Origin: Caulobacter ginsengisoli
GTDB lineage: Bacteria > Pseudomonadota > Alphaproteobacteria > Caulobacterales > Caulobacteraceae
Length of the DNA: 64,000 bases
NCBI RefSeq assembly: GCF_030814835.1
Contig: NZ_JAUSVS010000001.1
Coordinates: 124,001 to 188,000 of the forward strand
Direction of reading: 5' to 3'
The notes under the pieces were generated by a model. The model was not told the origin of the DNA. It saw nothing but the letters and a program-made list of their open reading frames with translations, and did no database searches. Of this stretch, positions 28,003 to 38,154 are shown piece after piece. Made by a program: the position numbers and the translations under genes. Each line of letters starts with the position of its first letter. The stretch's first letter is position 1.

Positions 28003-30102
28003 GTGAACGCCGCCATCCGACGAGACCTGCACGCCGGCCCCGGCGAGCCCCGCGCCTCCCCGCAGGGCGAGACGGGGCTGGGCCGGCCGCGCGTGCTGAT
28101 CGTCGACGATGACGAGCGCAACGCCTTCGCCGCCGTCCAGGCGCTGGAAGACCTGGGCTACGAACTGGTCGTGGCCCGTTCGGGCGAGGAGGCGCTGCGG
28201 GCCCTGCTGGACGACGATTTCGCCGTCATCCTGCTCGACCTCCATATGCCCGGCATGGACGGTTACGAGACCGCCGCCCTGATCCGCCAGCGCAAGCGCA
28301 GTCTCTCCACCCCCATCGTCTTCCTGACCGCCATCTTCCGCGACGAGGCCCATGTCTTCCAGGCCTACAGCGCCGGGGCGGTGGACGTGGTGTTCAAGCC
28401 GGTCGACCCCTTCATCCTGCGCTCCAAGGTCTCGGTCCTGGTCGAACTGCACCAGAAGAACGACGAGCTGAAACGCCAGCTGGCCTATCGCGACTGGCTG
28501 CTGGCCGAGAACGCCAAGGCCCAGGCCGAGAAACAGAGCGCGCTCGCCGCCCTGGAAAGCTCCAGAGCCCGCCAAGAATGGATTCTGCGCGCCCTGCCCA
28601 TGGTCTTCCATTCGCGCGGCGTTGAGCATCCTTTCCCCGCCTTGTTCGTCAGCGACGGGGTCGAGGGGATTACCGGCTTTGCGCCGTCCCGCTTCACCAG
28701 CGAGCCAGAATTCGGCCTCTCGCGCGTCCACCCCGAAGACTTGGAGCGAGTGGTCGCCGCCCTGACCCAGGCCGCCACGAGCGGCAGCTATGCCTGCGAG
28801 TACCGCTGGCGCTGCGCGGACGATCAGTACCGCTACCTGCTCGACCAGGGGGTGCTGGCGGCCGGCGAGGACGGGGAATTCGAGATCTTCGGGGCCATCC
28901 TGGACGCCACCGAGCGCCGCTCCCTGGAGGAACAGCTGACCCAGGCCCGCAAGATGGAAGCGGTCGGCCAGCTGACCGGCGGGGTCGCCCACGATTTCAA
29001 CAACCTGCTGACCGTGGTGCTGGGCAATATCGACTTCCTGGAGCGGCGGGGAGACGACGACGGCCGCATGACCCGGCGCATCGACGCCATCCGCCAGGCC
29101 GCCTCGCGCGGCCGCGACCTGACCCGCCAGTTGCTGGCCTTCTCGCGCCGCCAGCAGCTCAACCCCGTCACCCTCGAGGTCGACGCCCTGATCGCGGGCT
29201 TCCTGCCGCTGCTGCGCCAGGCGGTGGGCGAGGCGGTGGTGCTGCGCCATCAGGCCTCGACCATCCCGCTGCACCTGCATGTCGACCCGACCCAGCTGGA
29301 GAGCGCCCTCTTAAACCTGGCCGTCAACGCCCGCGACGCCATGCCCGAGGGCGGAACCCTGACGGTCGCCACTGCCGCCGAGACCGCGCCGGACGGGACG
29401 ATGCTGGTCTGCCTGACCGTTTCCGACACCGGCCTTGGCATGTCGGAAGAGGTGCGGGCGCGGGTGTTCGAGCCCTTCTTCACCACCAAGGAGGTCGGCG
29501 CCGGCAGCGGCCTGGGTCTCAGCCAGGTCTATGGTTTCGTGCGCCAGTCGAACGGGACGGTGAGCATCGACAGCCGCCCTGGCCACGGGGCCTCGATTCG
29601 CCTGACCTTGCCGGCCGCCGAGGCGCCGGCGGCCGGCTTCCCGGAGGCCATCGAGGGCGGCGAGGCGCCGGTGGTCGGGGGGCCTGAGACCCTGCTGGTG
29701 GTCGACGACGATCCCGCCGTCCTGGCCATGACCGTCGAGATGCTGGGCGACCTGGGCTATCGCATCGTCACGGCGGCCAATGCGGCCCAGGCCCTGGCCG
29801 CGCTCAAGCAGAATCCCGCCATCGACCTGCTGTTCTCCGACGTCGTCATGCCCGGCGGGGTCAGCGGCGTCAGCCTGGCCCGCAAGGCCCGGGTGCTCAG
29901 GCCGGACCTGCGGGTGCTGCTCACTTCGGGTTACGTCGGCAGCGCCGCGCCCTTGACGGCGGACGTGCCGTTGATCGACAAGCCCTACAAGCGGGCCGAT
30001 CTCGCCCAGGCGCTGCGGCGCCTGCTATCCGAAGACGCCCCACCCCCGCGGCCGCGCCGCGCCCGACGCCGTTCCGCTGACCGCCAGGTCGCCGCCGGCT
30101 GA
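28003..30102 (+). CDS. REC-PAS-HisKA-HATPase-REC hybrid histidine kinase
   Basis: A 699-residue soluble hybrid kinase starting with the GTG one base after the previous stop. Receiver 1 (about 30-150) has [10 protein letters not shown] and Asp79 ([11 protein letters not shown]). A PAS domain follows (about 190-310, ending [11 protein letters not shown]). HisKA has His330 in [11 protein letters not shown], the same HDFNNLL type as CckA. HATPase has [22 protein letters not shown] and [11 protein letters not shown]. The C-terminal receiver has Asp613 (FSDVVMPGG). The leading receiver probably takes phosphate from, or reports to, the poly-HAMP kinase before it. No dedicated output regulator is encoded beside them. 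Confidence 0.88.
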   Translation: MNAAIRRDLHAGPGEPRASPQGETGLGRPRVLIVDDDERNAFAAVQALEDLGYELVVARSGEEALRALLDDDFAVILLDLHMPGMDGYETAALIRQRKRSLSTPIVFLTAIFRDEAHVFQAYSAGAVDVVFKPVDPFILRSKVSVLVELHQKNDELKRQLAYRDWLLAENAKAQAEKQSALAALESSRARQEWILRALPMVFHSRGVEHPFPALFVSDGVEGITGFAPSRFTSEPEFGLSRVHPEDLERVVAALTQAATSGSYACEYRWRCADDQYRYLLDQGVLAAGEDGEFEIFGAILDATERRSLEEQLTQARKMEAVGQLTGGVAHDFNNLLTVVLGNIDFLERRGDDDGRMTRRIDAIRQAASRGRDLTRQLLAFSRRQQLNPVTLEVDALIAGFLPLLRQAVGEAVVLRHQASTIPLHLHVDPTQLESALLNLAVNARDAMPEGGTLTVATAAETAPDGTMLVCLTVSDTGLGMSEEVRARVFEPFFTTKEVGAGSGLGLSQVYGFVRQSNGTVSIDSRPGHGASIRLTLPAAEAPAAGFPEAIEGGEAPVVGGPETLLVVDDDPAVLAMTVEMLGDLGYRIVTAANAAQALAALKQNPAIDLLFSDVVMPGGVSGVSLARKARVLRPDLRVLLTSGYVGSAAPLTADVPLIDKPYKRADLAQALRRLLSEDAPPPRPRRARRRSADRQVAAG

Positions 30103-30114
30103 TTTGGTGACCTG

Positions 30115-31215
30115 ATGACTGATGTGACCCTGCCCCAACCGGCCGCCCCGCCGGCGACCAACCTTTCGGTCTCGCGAGGTCTTGCCGGCTGGCTGGGCGC
30201 CAACCGCTGCAGCATCGCCTTCACCTGCTACCAGTCGGGTCAGCTGTTCCTGGTGGGCCTGGCGCCCGGCGGGGTGGTCTCGTTCCACCAGCAGAACTTC
30301 CAGCGGGCCATGGGCCTACATGTGCGCCCCAACCGCCTCTATGTCGGGGCGATCTGCCAGATCTGGCGCCTGGAGAACGTGCTGGGCCCCGGCCAGTTGG
30401 CCAACCAGCACCACGACGCCCTCTATGTGCCGCGCAATGCCCAGACCACCGGCGATATCGATATCCACGAGGTGGCCGTCGACCGCAGCGGCCGGCTGAT
30501 CTTCGTCAACACCAAGTTCAGCTGCCTGGCCACGGTCAGTCCGGTCCAGGGCTTCCAGCCGATCTGGAAGCCGCCCTTCATCTCGCGCCTAGCCGCCGAG
30601 GACCGTTGCCACCTCAATGGCATGGCCATGGAGGACGGCGTCCCGCGCTATGTCACCGCCGTCTCGCGCAGTGACGTGCTCACCGGCTGGCGAACCCGCC
30701 GCCACGAGGGCGGGGTGATCGTCGACGTGCAGAACGACACCATCCTGACCGACCAGCTCTCCATGCCGCACAGCCCGCGCATCCATGACGGGGCGCTGTG
30801 GGCGCTCGATTCGGGCCGGGGCAATCTGATCCGGGTCGACCGCCAGACCGGCGCCTCGGAGGTTGTCGCCTTCTGCCCAGGCTTCCTGCGGGGCCTGAGC
30901 TTCCACGGCCGCTTCGCCCTGGTCACCGTCTCGCTGCCGCGCCATGAGGCCACCTTCACGGGCCTGGCCCTGGCCGACGCCCTGGCGGCCAAGGACAGCG
31001 ACCCCTGGTGCGGGGTCTGCATCGTCGACACCGTCACCGGCGACACGGTCGAATGGATCCGGCTGGAAGGGGCCATCACCGAACTGTTCGACATCGCCGT
31101 CGTCCCCGACGTGATCTGCCCGATGGCGGTGGGCGTCGACTCGCCGGACCTGCAAACCATGGTCACCTTCGACCCGGAGTTTGGTCCGTTGGCCGTCCCC
31201 TCAACCGGTCCGTGA
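30115..31215 (+). CDS. TIGR03032-family protein
   Basis: A 366-residue soluble protein of the TIGR03032 (DUF4915-like) family, with motifs VSFHQQNFQRAMGLHVRPNR, HHDALYVPRNAQTTGDIDIH, IFVNTKFSCLATV, CHLNGMAMEDGVPRYVTAVS and MPHSPRIHDGALWALDSGRG. The repeated beta-strand pattern suggests a beta-propeller-like fold. Biochemical function is unknown. It is 12 bases after the second hybrid kinase, so it is likely part of the same transcript and could be the sensed or acting component of the pathway. No signal peptide is present. Confidence 0.8.
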   Translation: MTDVTLPQPAAPPATNLSVSRGLAGWLGANRCSIAFTCYQSGQLFLVGLAPGGVVSFHQQNFQRAMGLHVRPNRLYVGAICQIWRLENVLGPGQLANQHHDALYVPRNAQTTGDIDIHEVAVDRSGRLIFVNTKFSCLATVSPVQGFQPIWKPPFISRLAAEDRCHLNGMAMEDGVPRYVTAVSRSDVLTGWRTRRHEGGVIVDVQNDTILTDQLSMPHSPRIHDGALWALDSGRGNLIRVDRQTGASEVVAFCPGFLRGLSFHGRFALVTVSLPRHEATFTGLALADALAAKDSDPWCGVCIVDTVTGDTVEWIRLEGAITELFDIAVVPDVICPMAVGVDSPDLQTMVTFDPEFGPLAVPSTGP

Positions 31216-31465
31216 AGGTTGCTATATCTTCTCTCTAAGATTTCATTCGACTTAAATACCCAAATTGGGTTCAATTCCAAGGAATTCGAAGTTTTGATTT
31301 AAATGTCGACTACCAGACACGGTATATTTCTCACACCGTGAAAAGAAAATTGGTTCCATATCGACTTAAAAAATATTCTTGCTCAGCCCCCAATTGACTA
31401 ATGGGGCGCCGCCGTGTCCTAAAGTCGGCCACCGTGGCGCTGAGCGTCAATTTAAGGGCTGATTC
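31216..31465. promoter_or_regulatory. AT-rich leader region of the autotransporter
   Basis: This 250-base intergenic stretch is strikingly AT-rich compared with both neighbours. It contains two adjacent perfect palindromes: ACCCAA-A-TTGGGT at 31258-31270 and AATTCC-AA-GGAATT at 31273-31286. A third hairpin, CACGGT-N11-ACCGTG, begins near 31318. TTGACT near 31395 could be a -35 element. It may hold a complex regulated promoter or an untranslated leader with structure; no known binding-site family was recognised. Confidence 0.5.
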
Positions 31466-34400
31466 ATGACATCTACGACTCAGCGGCGCGCGCGCGCCGT
31501 TCTGCTGGCCTCTTCGTCGCTGGTTTCCGCGGGCGTCGCCCTGCTGGGCGCAGGCTTCGTGGCTCTGGCTCCCGGCGCGGCCTTCGCCGCCAACGAGTGC
31601 GGCGATCCCTCGACCAACGCCGGCGCGGCCGACGTCTTCATCTGTCCGGGCGTGGTCTATCCGACCGGCGTCATCTATCCGCTGACCAACGGCGACCTGA
31701 CCCTGACCCTGGACGACGGCGCCGGCGGCGCGGTCCGCACCACCACCGGCGGTATTCAAGTGACCGGCGCGCTGGGCAACAACCTGGTGCTGAACCGCCA
31801 GCTGACCACGGCCGCCACCGGTGATCCCTCGATCATCAACCTGGCCGGCGCGGGCGTGCTGATGACCAGCCCGGGCAGCAACATCACCGTCGATCTGAGC
31901 GACGTGGACGCGGGCGACACTCCCGTCGTCGTCACCGGCTCGACCAGCGGCATCGTTCTGACCAGCGGCGGCGCGGGCAATGTCAGCCTGACCATGAGCA
32001 ACGGCCAGGTGACCGGCCAGGCCGGCAACGGCGTTACGCTCTCCACCGGCGTCGGCGGTTCGGCCACGGCCAACCTGGGCGCGGCCAATGTCACCGCCTC
32101 CAACACCGCCCTGGGCGCCAACGCCTATGGCGTCTCGGTGTCGGGCGGGACCGGCATGACGGTCACCGGTTCGGGGACCATCCTGGCCACCGGCAACAAC
32201 TACGGCATCGGCATCATCGCCACCGGGGACGGCCCGATCACGATCAACCAGACCGGCTCGATCATCGCCAACGGGACCTACGCCTGGGGCGTTTACGCGC
32301 TGGGCACGGCCGGCGGGACGATCAACATCACCACCAACCAGGTCTCGGTGAACCAGCCGGGCGGCGCGCTGGGCGGCGGCGACGGCATCTCGGCCTACAC
32401 CACCGGCGCGGTCACCATTAACGCGGGCACGACCAACACCACTGGTCCTTATGCGGACGGCATCATCGTAGGCGGCGCGTTCGGCATCGCCGGCAACACC
32501 ACCGTCACCAGCACCGCGATCACCACCATCGGGGCCAACAGCGACGGCATCGACGTCGGCGCTCACGGCGTGATCGACATCACCAGCGGCTCGATCGTCA
32601 CCGCCGGCGCCACCAGCAACGGCATCGAGGCTGACAGCGATCTGGCCAACGTGGTCATCCGCTCGACCAGCATCAGCGCCGCCGGCGCCGGCAGCATCGG
32701 CATCGCGGCCAACGGCCAGACCGGGGTAGCCATCACCACGGGCTCGATCACCGCAGGCCAGACCGGCATCGTCGCCGCCTCGGCGGGCGGCAACGTGCTG
32801 GTCACCGGCGCGGGCGGCACGGTCCGCGGCAATGCCGGCGACGGCATCGACGCGACCTCGGCCACCGGAACAGCCACCGTCGCCCTGGGGACCACCGCGG
32901 TCGTCAGCAACAACACCGCTCCGCTCGCCAACAGCTATGGCGTGTCGGTCAACGGCGCGACCGGCATGACCGTCACCGGCTCGGGGGCGATCACCGCCAC
33001 CGGCGGTAACTACGGCATCGGCATCCTGGCCAGCGGCAACGGCCCGATCGTCATCAACGAAACCGGCCTGATCACCGCCAACGGGACCTACGCCTGGGGC
33101 GTCTACGCCCTCGGCACCGCCGGCGGGACGATCAACATCACCACCAGCAACATCCAGGTGAACCAGCCCGGCGGCCTGCTGGGTGGCGGCGACGGCATCA
33201 TCGCCTACACCACCGGCGCGGTGACGATTAACTCCGGCACGATCAACACCACCGGCCTTTCCGCCAACGGCATCTTCGTCGGCGGCGGCGGCGCCATCGC
33301 CGGCAACACCATCGTCAACAGCACCGCCATCACCACCAACGGGACCAACAGCGGCGCCATCCGGGTCGGCGCTCACGGCTCGATCGCCATCACCAGCGGC
33401 GCGGTGTCCACCACCGGGGCGACCAGCAACGGCATTCAGGCCATCACGGACCTGAGCACCGTCTCGGTCACCACCAGCGGCCTGACCAGCGCCACCGGCG
33501 TCGGCTCGATCGGCATCCGCGCCGTCGGCCAGACCGGCGTCACGGTCACCGCCAACGGCTCGATCACCGCCAACACCAACGCCATCAACACCACGGTGAA
33601 CGGCGTCGGCTCGGGCGCGATCAACATCGGGGCCGCCGCCATCGTGCGCGGCGCCGGGACCCCGGTCGCCGCCACCCTGAACGTCACCACTCTCAGCGGC
33701 TCGACCACCACCATCACCAACGCCGGCACGGTGCGCTCCACCAACGCCACGGTCGTTGGCGCGGCGGGCGATCTGGCCATCAATGGCGTGGGCGGCAACG
33801 TCACGATCAGCGACTCCGGCCGGATCGACGGACGGGTCGTCTTCACGGGCCTGACCGGAACCAACAAGGTCACCCTGGGCACGACGGCCACGGGCTCCTG
33901 GCACTTCAGCGGCCTCAGCACCCTGAGCGTCGGCAACGACACGATCAACAACGCCGGCCTGATCTCGACCTTCGGCGCCTCGACCCTCGACTTCGACGGC
34001 GACACCGCCATCGCGCCGCGTGACGTGTTCAACAACTCCGGCCGCCTGGCCACCGGTGAAGCCGCCGGCGCCTCGACCCTGACGATCACCGGGCTGGAGA
34101 CCTTCAACAACTCCGGCACGCTGCTCTTCGGCAGCACCAACGGCACGTCCTCGGACGGCGAGACCAACGACCGCTTCGTGATCAGCGGCACGGGCGGCGG
34201 CACGGCCTTCGTGGGCTCTGGCAACAGCGCCCTCTTCCTGGACGCCAACCTGGGCATCGCCACCCAGACCAGCTGCGCGGCCGCCACGGTCGCCGACTGT
34301 CTCAGCCTGCCGGCCGGCGTGGTCAGCGGCTCGACCAAGATCAAGGTCAACAACACCAACCTCGGCCCGGGCGGTCTCAACACCACCGGCATCGTGGTGG

Positions 34401-35524
34401 TGGACGCCACGGGCGGTTCGATCGGCGCGGGGACCCTGGTCCTGGATCCGACCTCGACCAACTACGTCACCCGCGGCGGCGTGGGCGGCATCGACACCGG
34501 CTTCTTCGTCTACCGGCTGGTTCCGATCGGCACGACCAAGGAAGCCCTGGTCAGCGCCCCCGATAACGAAGCCTTCGAGTTCGTCCAGCTGGGCGCGGCG
34601 GCCACCGACGCCTGGTATGCCACCACCGGCGCCTGGTTCGACCGTCAGGCCGACCTGCGCAACACCGTCGGCGGCCTCTCGGACGGCACCCACTCGGCCA
34701 TCTGGCTGAAGATCCTGGGTCAATCGGCCGAGCGTGACTCCAGCCAGACCTACACCTCGCTGGGCACGCCCTTCACCTTCGACACCAGCTACCAGCAGAA
34801 CACTTCCTCGCTGATCGGCGGCGTCGATCTGCTGGGCGGCGGCTCGGGCGACCATAACTGGGTCGTCGGGGTCAACATCGGCTTCGTCGACACGGACGTG
34901 AACTTCAACGCCTCGAACACCGTCGCCAGCCTGGAAGGCCCCACCTACGGCGCCTACGCCTCGCTGGTCGCCGGTCCCTGGTATGTGGACGCCTCGGTCA
35001 ACAGCAACATGCTGGACCTGACCTACTCGATGCCGAGCCTCGGCCCGACCGTGAAACCGAGCGGCAGCGCCAAGTCGACCGGCGTGCGCGCCGAAACCGG
35101 CTACCGGTTCGGCCTGGGTGATGCCTTCTTCATCGAGCCCATGGCCAGCATCGCCATGGTCAAGACCAGCTTCGACGACCTGACCGTTCCGGGCGGCTCG
35201 GTGAACCTGGACGACGTGGACAGCCTGCGCGGCAGCCTCGGCGTGCGGGTCGGCACGCTGATCACCCACGGGACCTTCCGCCTGCAGCCCTCGATCTACG
35301 GCCGCGTGTGGGATGAGACCAAGGGCGACAGCCAGACCACGCTGAACAACCCGGGCCTGCCCATCGTTGTCTCCGACAGCTTCTCGGGCACCTTCGGCGA
35401 CGTCGGCGGCCAGCTGAGCGTCTACAGCGACGGCGGTCTGAGCGCCTTCGCCAACGTCGGCTACAAGTGGAACAGCGACTATCGCGACACCACCGCCAAC
35501 GTCGGCTTCCGCTTCCAGTGGTAG
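31466..35524 (+). CDS. Autotransporter with beta-helix passenger
   Basis: A 1352-residue type Va autotransporter. Long signal peptide to about 42 (VSAGVALLGAGFVALAPGAA, FAANECG). The passenger (about 45-1040) is built of Gly/Thr/Asn/Ile-rich beta-helix turns (for example SGGTGMTVTGSGTILATGNN), with a 270-residue internal duplication. A linker follows, then the C-terminal autotransporter barrel (about 1070-1352; SDGTHSAIWLKILGQSAERD, YRDTTANVGFRFQW with terminal Trp). No protease triad is evident in the passenger; adhesion or surface-coat function is likely. A strong terminator follows. Composition inside the gene is GC-rich like the genome, unlike its leader. Confidence 0.9.
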   Translation: MTSTTQRRARAVLLASSSLVSAGVALLGAGFVALAPGAAFAANECGDPSTNAGAADVFICPGVVYPTGVIYPLTNGDLTLTLDDGAGGAVRTTTGGIQVTGALGNNLVLNRQLTTAATGDPSIINLAGAGVLMTSPGSNITVDLSDVDAGDTPVVVTGSTSGIVLTSGGAGNVSLTMSNGQVTGQAGNGVTLSTGVGGSATANLGAANVTASNTALGANAYGVSVSGGTGMTVTGSGTILATGNNYGIGIIATGDGPITINQTGSIIANGTYAWGVYALGTAGGTINITTNQVSVNQPGGALGGGDGISAYTTGAVTINAGTTNTTGPYADGIIVGGAFGIAGNTTVTSTAITTIGANSDGIDVGAHGVIDITSGSIVTAGATSNGIEADSDLANVVIRSTSISAAGAGSIGIAANGQTGVAITTGSITAGQTGIVAASAGGNVLVTGAGGTVRGNAGDGIDATSATGTATVALGTTAVVSNNTAPLANSYGVSVNGATGMTVTGSGAITATGGNYGIGILASGNGPIVINETGLITANGTYAWGVYALGTAGGTINITTSNIQVNQPGGLLGGGDGIIAYTTGAVTINSGTINTTGLSANGIFVGGGGAIAGNTIVNSTAITTNGTNSGAIRVGAHGSIAITSGAVSTTGATSNGIQAITDLSTVSVTTSGLTSATGVGSIGIRAVGQTGVTVTANGSITANTNAINTTVNGVGSGAINIGAAAIVRGAGTPVAATLNVTTLSGSTTTITNAGTVRSTNATVVGAAGDLAINGVGGNVTISDSGRIDGRVVFTGLTGTNKVTLGTTATGSWHFSGLSTLSVGNDTINNAGLISTFGASTLDFDGDTAIAPRDVFNNSGRLATGEAAGASTLTITGLETFNNSGTLLFGSTNGTSSDGETNDRFVISGTGGGTAFVGSGNSALFLDANLGIATQTSCAAATVADCLSLPAGVVSGSTKIKVNNTNLGPGGLNTTGIVVVDATGGSIGAGTLVLDPTSTNYVTRGGVGGIDTGFFVYRLVPIGTTKEALVSAPDNEAFEFVQLGAAATDAWYATTGAWFDRQADLRNTVGGLSDGTHSAIWLKILGQSAERDSSQTYTSLGTPFTFDTSYQQNTSSLIGGVDLLGGGSGDHNWVVGVNIGFVDTDVNFNASNTVASLEGPTYGAYASLVAGPWYVDASVNSNMLDLTYSMPSLGPTVKPSGSAKSTGVRAETGYRFGLGDAFFIEPMASIAMVKTSFDDLTVPGGSVNLDDVDSLRGSLGVRVGTLITHGTFRLQPSIYGRVWDETKGDSQTTLNNPGLPIVVSDSFSGTFGDVGGQLSVYSDGGLSAFANVGYKWNSDYRDTTANVGFRFQW
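32119..33600 (+). repeat. 810-bp direct repeat in the autotransporter passenger
   Basis: Two successive units offset by 810 bases (270 residues). Matching landmarks: YGVSVSGGTGMTVTGSG and YGVSVNGATGMTVTGSG; NGTYAWGVYALGTAGGTINI identical in both; LGGGDGISAYTTGAVTIN and LGGGDGIIAYTTGAVTIN; VGAHGVIDITSGSIVTAGAT and VGAHGSIAITSGAVSTTGAT. The second unit is shorter at its end. Confidence 0.85.
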
Positions 35525-35546
35525 GCTGACCTAGGCTGAAATGATT

Positions 35547-35580
35547 GAGCCCGCTCCGGTCCGCCGGGGCGGGCTTTTTC
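35547..35580 (+). terminator. Intrinsic terminator after the autotransporter
   Basis: Stem AGCCCGC / GCGGGCT with an additional inner GC pairing and a run TTTTTC, starting 23 bases after the stop. Confidence 0.9.
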
Positions 35581-35623
35581 ATGCCCTCTTGCGAACGGCC
35601 CCAAACACCGCTCCCCTTGTCCC

Positions 35624-36409
35624 ATGCCCAAGCTGGAGCCCCACACCTATCCGGCCATCGCCTTCGACGGCGTCAGCAAGCGCTATGGGGCGACCGCCGC
35701 CATCGATGCGGTGACCCTGGAGGTTCCGCACGGCCAGTTTGTCGCTTTGGTTGGCGGCTCGGGGGCGGGCAAGACCACGCTTCTGAAGACCATCAACGCC
35801 CTGATCGCCCCCGACGCCGGCGTGGTGCGGGTCGAGGGCCGGCCCACGGCCGAGGTCGAGCCGCCGGAGCTGCGGCGGGGCATCGGCTATGTGTTCCAGG
35901 AGATCGGGCTGTTTCCGCACCTGACCGTCGCCCGGAACATCGCCATCACCCCGCGCCTGCTGGGCTGGAGCGAGGCGGATATTGCCGCCCGGGTCGCCGA
36001 ACTGCTGGACCTGGTCGCCCTGCCGCGCGAGTTCGCCGCCCGCAAGCCCGACGCCCTCTCCGGCGGCCAGCGCCAGCGGGTAGGCGTGGCCCGAGCGCTC
36101 GCCGCACGGCCCAAGGTCATGCTGATGGACGAGCCGTTCGGGGCGCTGGACCCGGTGACCCGCGCGGCGCTGGGCGAAGACTATCGCCGCCTGCATGAGA
36201 CCCTGAATCTCACCACCGTCATGGTCACCCACGACGTCATGGAGGCCGCCCTGCTGGCCGACCGCATCGTGGTCATGAAGGCCGGGGCCGTGGTCGCCGA
36301 CGACACGCCCAGGGCCCTGCTGGCCGGCCATGCCGATCCGGACGTGGCGGCGATGATGCAGACGCCGCGCCGCCAGGCCGAACGCATAGAGGCGCTCATC
36401 CATGGATGA
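35624..36409 (+). CDS. OpuCA/EgtV-type ABC transporter ATP-binding protein
   Basis: ATPase subunit of an osmoprotectant/quaternary-amine type importer, 261 residues. Walker A is VGGSGAGKTTLLKT (about 40-53), Q-loop FQEIGLFPHL, signature LSGGQRQRVGVARAL and Walker B VMLMDEPFGALDP. The PHLTVARNIA block and absence of CBS domains resemble the short OpuCA-like ATPases paired with fused permease-binding proteins. It overlaps the next gene by 8 bases. Substrates of this family include betaine, choline, carnitine and ergothioneine; which one applies here cannot be told. Confidence 0.85.
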   Translation: MPKLEPHTYPAIAFDGVSKRYGATAAIDAVTLEVPHGQFVALVGGSGAGKTTLLKTINALIAPDAGVVRVEGRPTAEVEPPELRRGIGYVFQEIGLFPHLTVARNIAITPRLLGWSEADIAARVAELLDLVALPREFAARKPDALSGGQRQRVGVARALAARPKVMLMDEPFGALDPVTRAALGEDYRRLHETLNLTTVMVTHDVMEAALLADRIVVMKAGAVVADDTPRALLAGHADPDVAAMMQTPRRQAERIEALIHG

Positions 36410-37952
36410 ACGCGTCGCCGCCGCCTTCGCCCTGCTGCCCGACTATCTGGGCTGGCACATGGCGCTCAGCGCCAGCGCGCTCGGTCTGGGCATCCTGATC
36501 AGCCTGCCGCTGGCGGTGCTGGCCAGCCGCTTCCAGGCCGTCCGCTGGCCGGTGCTGGGCGTCGCCAGCTTTGCCCAGACCATTCCGAGCCTCGCCCTGC
36601 TGGCCCTGTTCTTCCCGCTGCTGCTGGCGCTTTCCAGCCTGACCAAGGCCTGGTTCGGGACGACCATTCCCGCTCTGGGCTTCCTGCCCGCCCTGCTGGC
36701 CCTGACCATCTATTCGATGCTGCCGATCCTGCGGAACACCGTGGCCGGGCTGCAGGGGATCGACCCCGCCGCCCGCGAGGCGGCCAAGGGGGTGGGCATG
36801 ACCCCGTTGCAGAGCCTGTTCCAGATCGAGCTGCCCCTGGCCGCCCCGGTGATCATGGCCGGCATCCGCACCGCCGCCGTCTGGACCATCGGCTCGGCGA
36901 CCCTGGCCACGCCCGTCGGCCAGACGTCGTTGGGAAATTACATCTTCTCCGGGCTGCAGACCGAGAACTGGGTCTATGTCCTGTTCGGCTGCGCCGCCTC
37001 CGCCGCCCTGGCCCTGATCGCCGACGCCCTGCTCGGGCTCATCGAAACCGGGCTGGGGAAGGGCGATCCCCGCCGCTGGCTGACCGGCGGGCTCGTCCTG
37101 CTGATCGGCATCGCCGCCGGCGTCGCGCCCCTGGCCCTGCACAGTTCAAAGCCCGCCTATGTGGTCGGGGCCAAGAACTTCTCCGAGCAGTATATCCTGG
37201 CCGAGCTGATGAAATACCGGCTCGAGAAGGAGGGCGCGGTCGTCACGGCCAAGGAGGACCTGGGCTCCAGCTTCGCCTACAGCGCTCTTCGGACCGGCGA
37301 GATCGACGCCTATGTCGACTACAGCGGCACCCTCTGGGCCAACATCCTCAAGCGCACCGACAATCCCGGCCGCATGGCGGTCCTGGCCGGCCTGGGGACC
37401 GACCTGAAGACCCGCGACGGCGTCATCGTGCTAGGCACGCTCGGCTTCGAGAACGCCTATGCCCTGGCCATGCGCCGCGACCGGGCCGAGGCGCTGGGCA
37501 TCCACAGCCTTGACGACCTGGCCCAGCACGCGGGCGAGCTGACCATGGGCGGCGACCTGGAGTTCTTCTCCCGCCCCGAATGGACGGCCCTGGTCGGCGC
37601 CTATGGTTTGAACTTCAAAGCCAAGAAACAGTACCAGCCGACCTTCATGTACCGGGCGCTCGGCAGCGGCGACGCCGACGTCATCTCGGCCTTCAGCTCC
37701 GACGGCCGCATCGCCGCCGACGACCTGGTCATACTCACCGACCCGAGAGGAGCCCTGCCGCCCTATGACGCGGTCATCCTGCTGTCCCCGCAGAAGGCCA
37801 ACGATCCCCGCCTGCGTCGGGCGTTGGCGGGGCTGGTGGGGTCGATCCCGGTGAAGGCCATGCAGACGGCCAACTACAGCGTCGACCGGGACGCGGACAA
37901 ACAGACGCCTCGGCAGGCGGCTTTGGCCTTGGCTAAGGTCATCAAGCGCTAA
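36402..37952 (+). CDS. Fused ABC permease/substrate-binding protein (OpuCB-OpuCC or EgtU type)
   Basis: A 516-residue fusion. Residues 1-240 form a five- or six-helix permease with the BPD_transp motif AAKGVGMTPLQSLFQIELPL and a last helix LTGGLVLLIGIAAGVAPLAL. Residues 245-516 are an OpuAC-type solute-binding domain (VVGAKNFSEQYILAELMKYR, GEIDAYVDYSGTLWANIL, GSGDADVISAFSSDGRIA) displayed in the periplasm. Ligand could be glycine betaine, choline or, as in EgtU fusions, ergothioneine. Overlap with the ATPase gene indicates coupled translation of a two-gene importer. No terminator is evident in the following 200 bases. Confidence 0.87.
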   Translation: MDERVAAAFALLPDYLGWHMALSASALGLGILISLPLAVLASRFQAVRWPVLGVASFAQTIPSLALLALFFPLLLALSSLTKAWFGTTIPALGFLPALLALTIYSMLPILRNTVAGLQGIDPAAREAAKGVGMTPLQSLFQIELPLAAPVIMAGIRTAAVWTIGSATLATPVGQTSLGNYIFSGLQTENWVYVLFGCAASAALALIADALLGLIETGLGKGDPRRWLTGGLVLLIGIAAGVAPLALHSSKPAYVVGAKNFSEQYILAELMKYRLEKEGAVVTAKEDLGSSFAYSALRTGEIDAYVDYSGTLWANILKRTDNPGRMAVLAGLGTDLKTRDGVIVLGTLGFENAYALAMRRDRAEALGIHSLDDLAQHAGELTMGGDLEFFSRPEWTALVGAYGLNFKAKKQYQPTFMYRALGSGDADVISAFSSDGRIAADDLVILTDPRGALPPYDAVILLSPQKANDPRLRRALAGLVGSIPVKAMQTANYSVDRDADKQTPRQAALALAKVIKR

Positions 37953-38154
37953 CGACCCCCAGCGGCCTCTCGGAATCCCACGAAGCCGCTAAGCGAGGCG
38001 ATCGGAATGGTCAGCGAGACTGGTCCCCGCGCTATCATCAACCACAGGTTAGTGAAGACCCCTTGAGAAGTTGGTCATCTCGGCCAAGAATGAAATTTCG
38101 AACGAGAGCCGACGAAATGGCTCCGGTCGAAAACGCTTCTGGGGGGCGGATAGA

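Noticed and set aside
31331..35269. A 1312-codon minus-strand open frame opposite the autotransporter
   Set aside because: The translation is Gly/Asp/Arg/Ala low complexity that follows from the GC-rich beta-helix codons; the plus strand has signal peptide, passenger and barrel.
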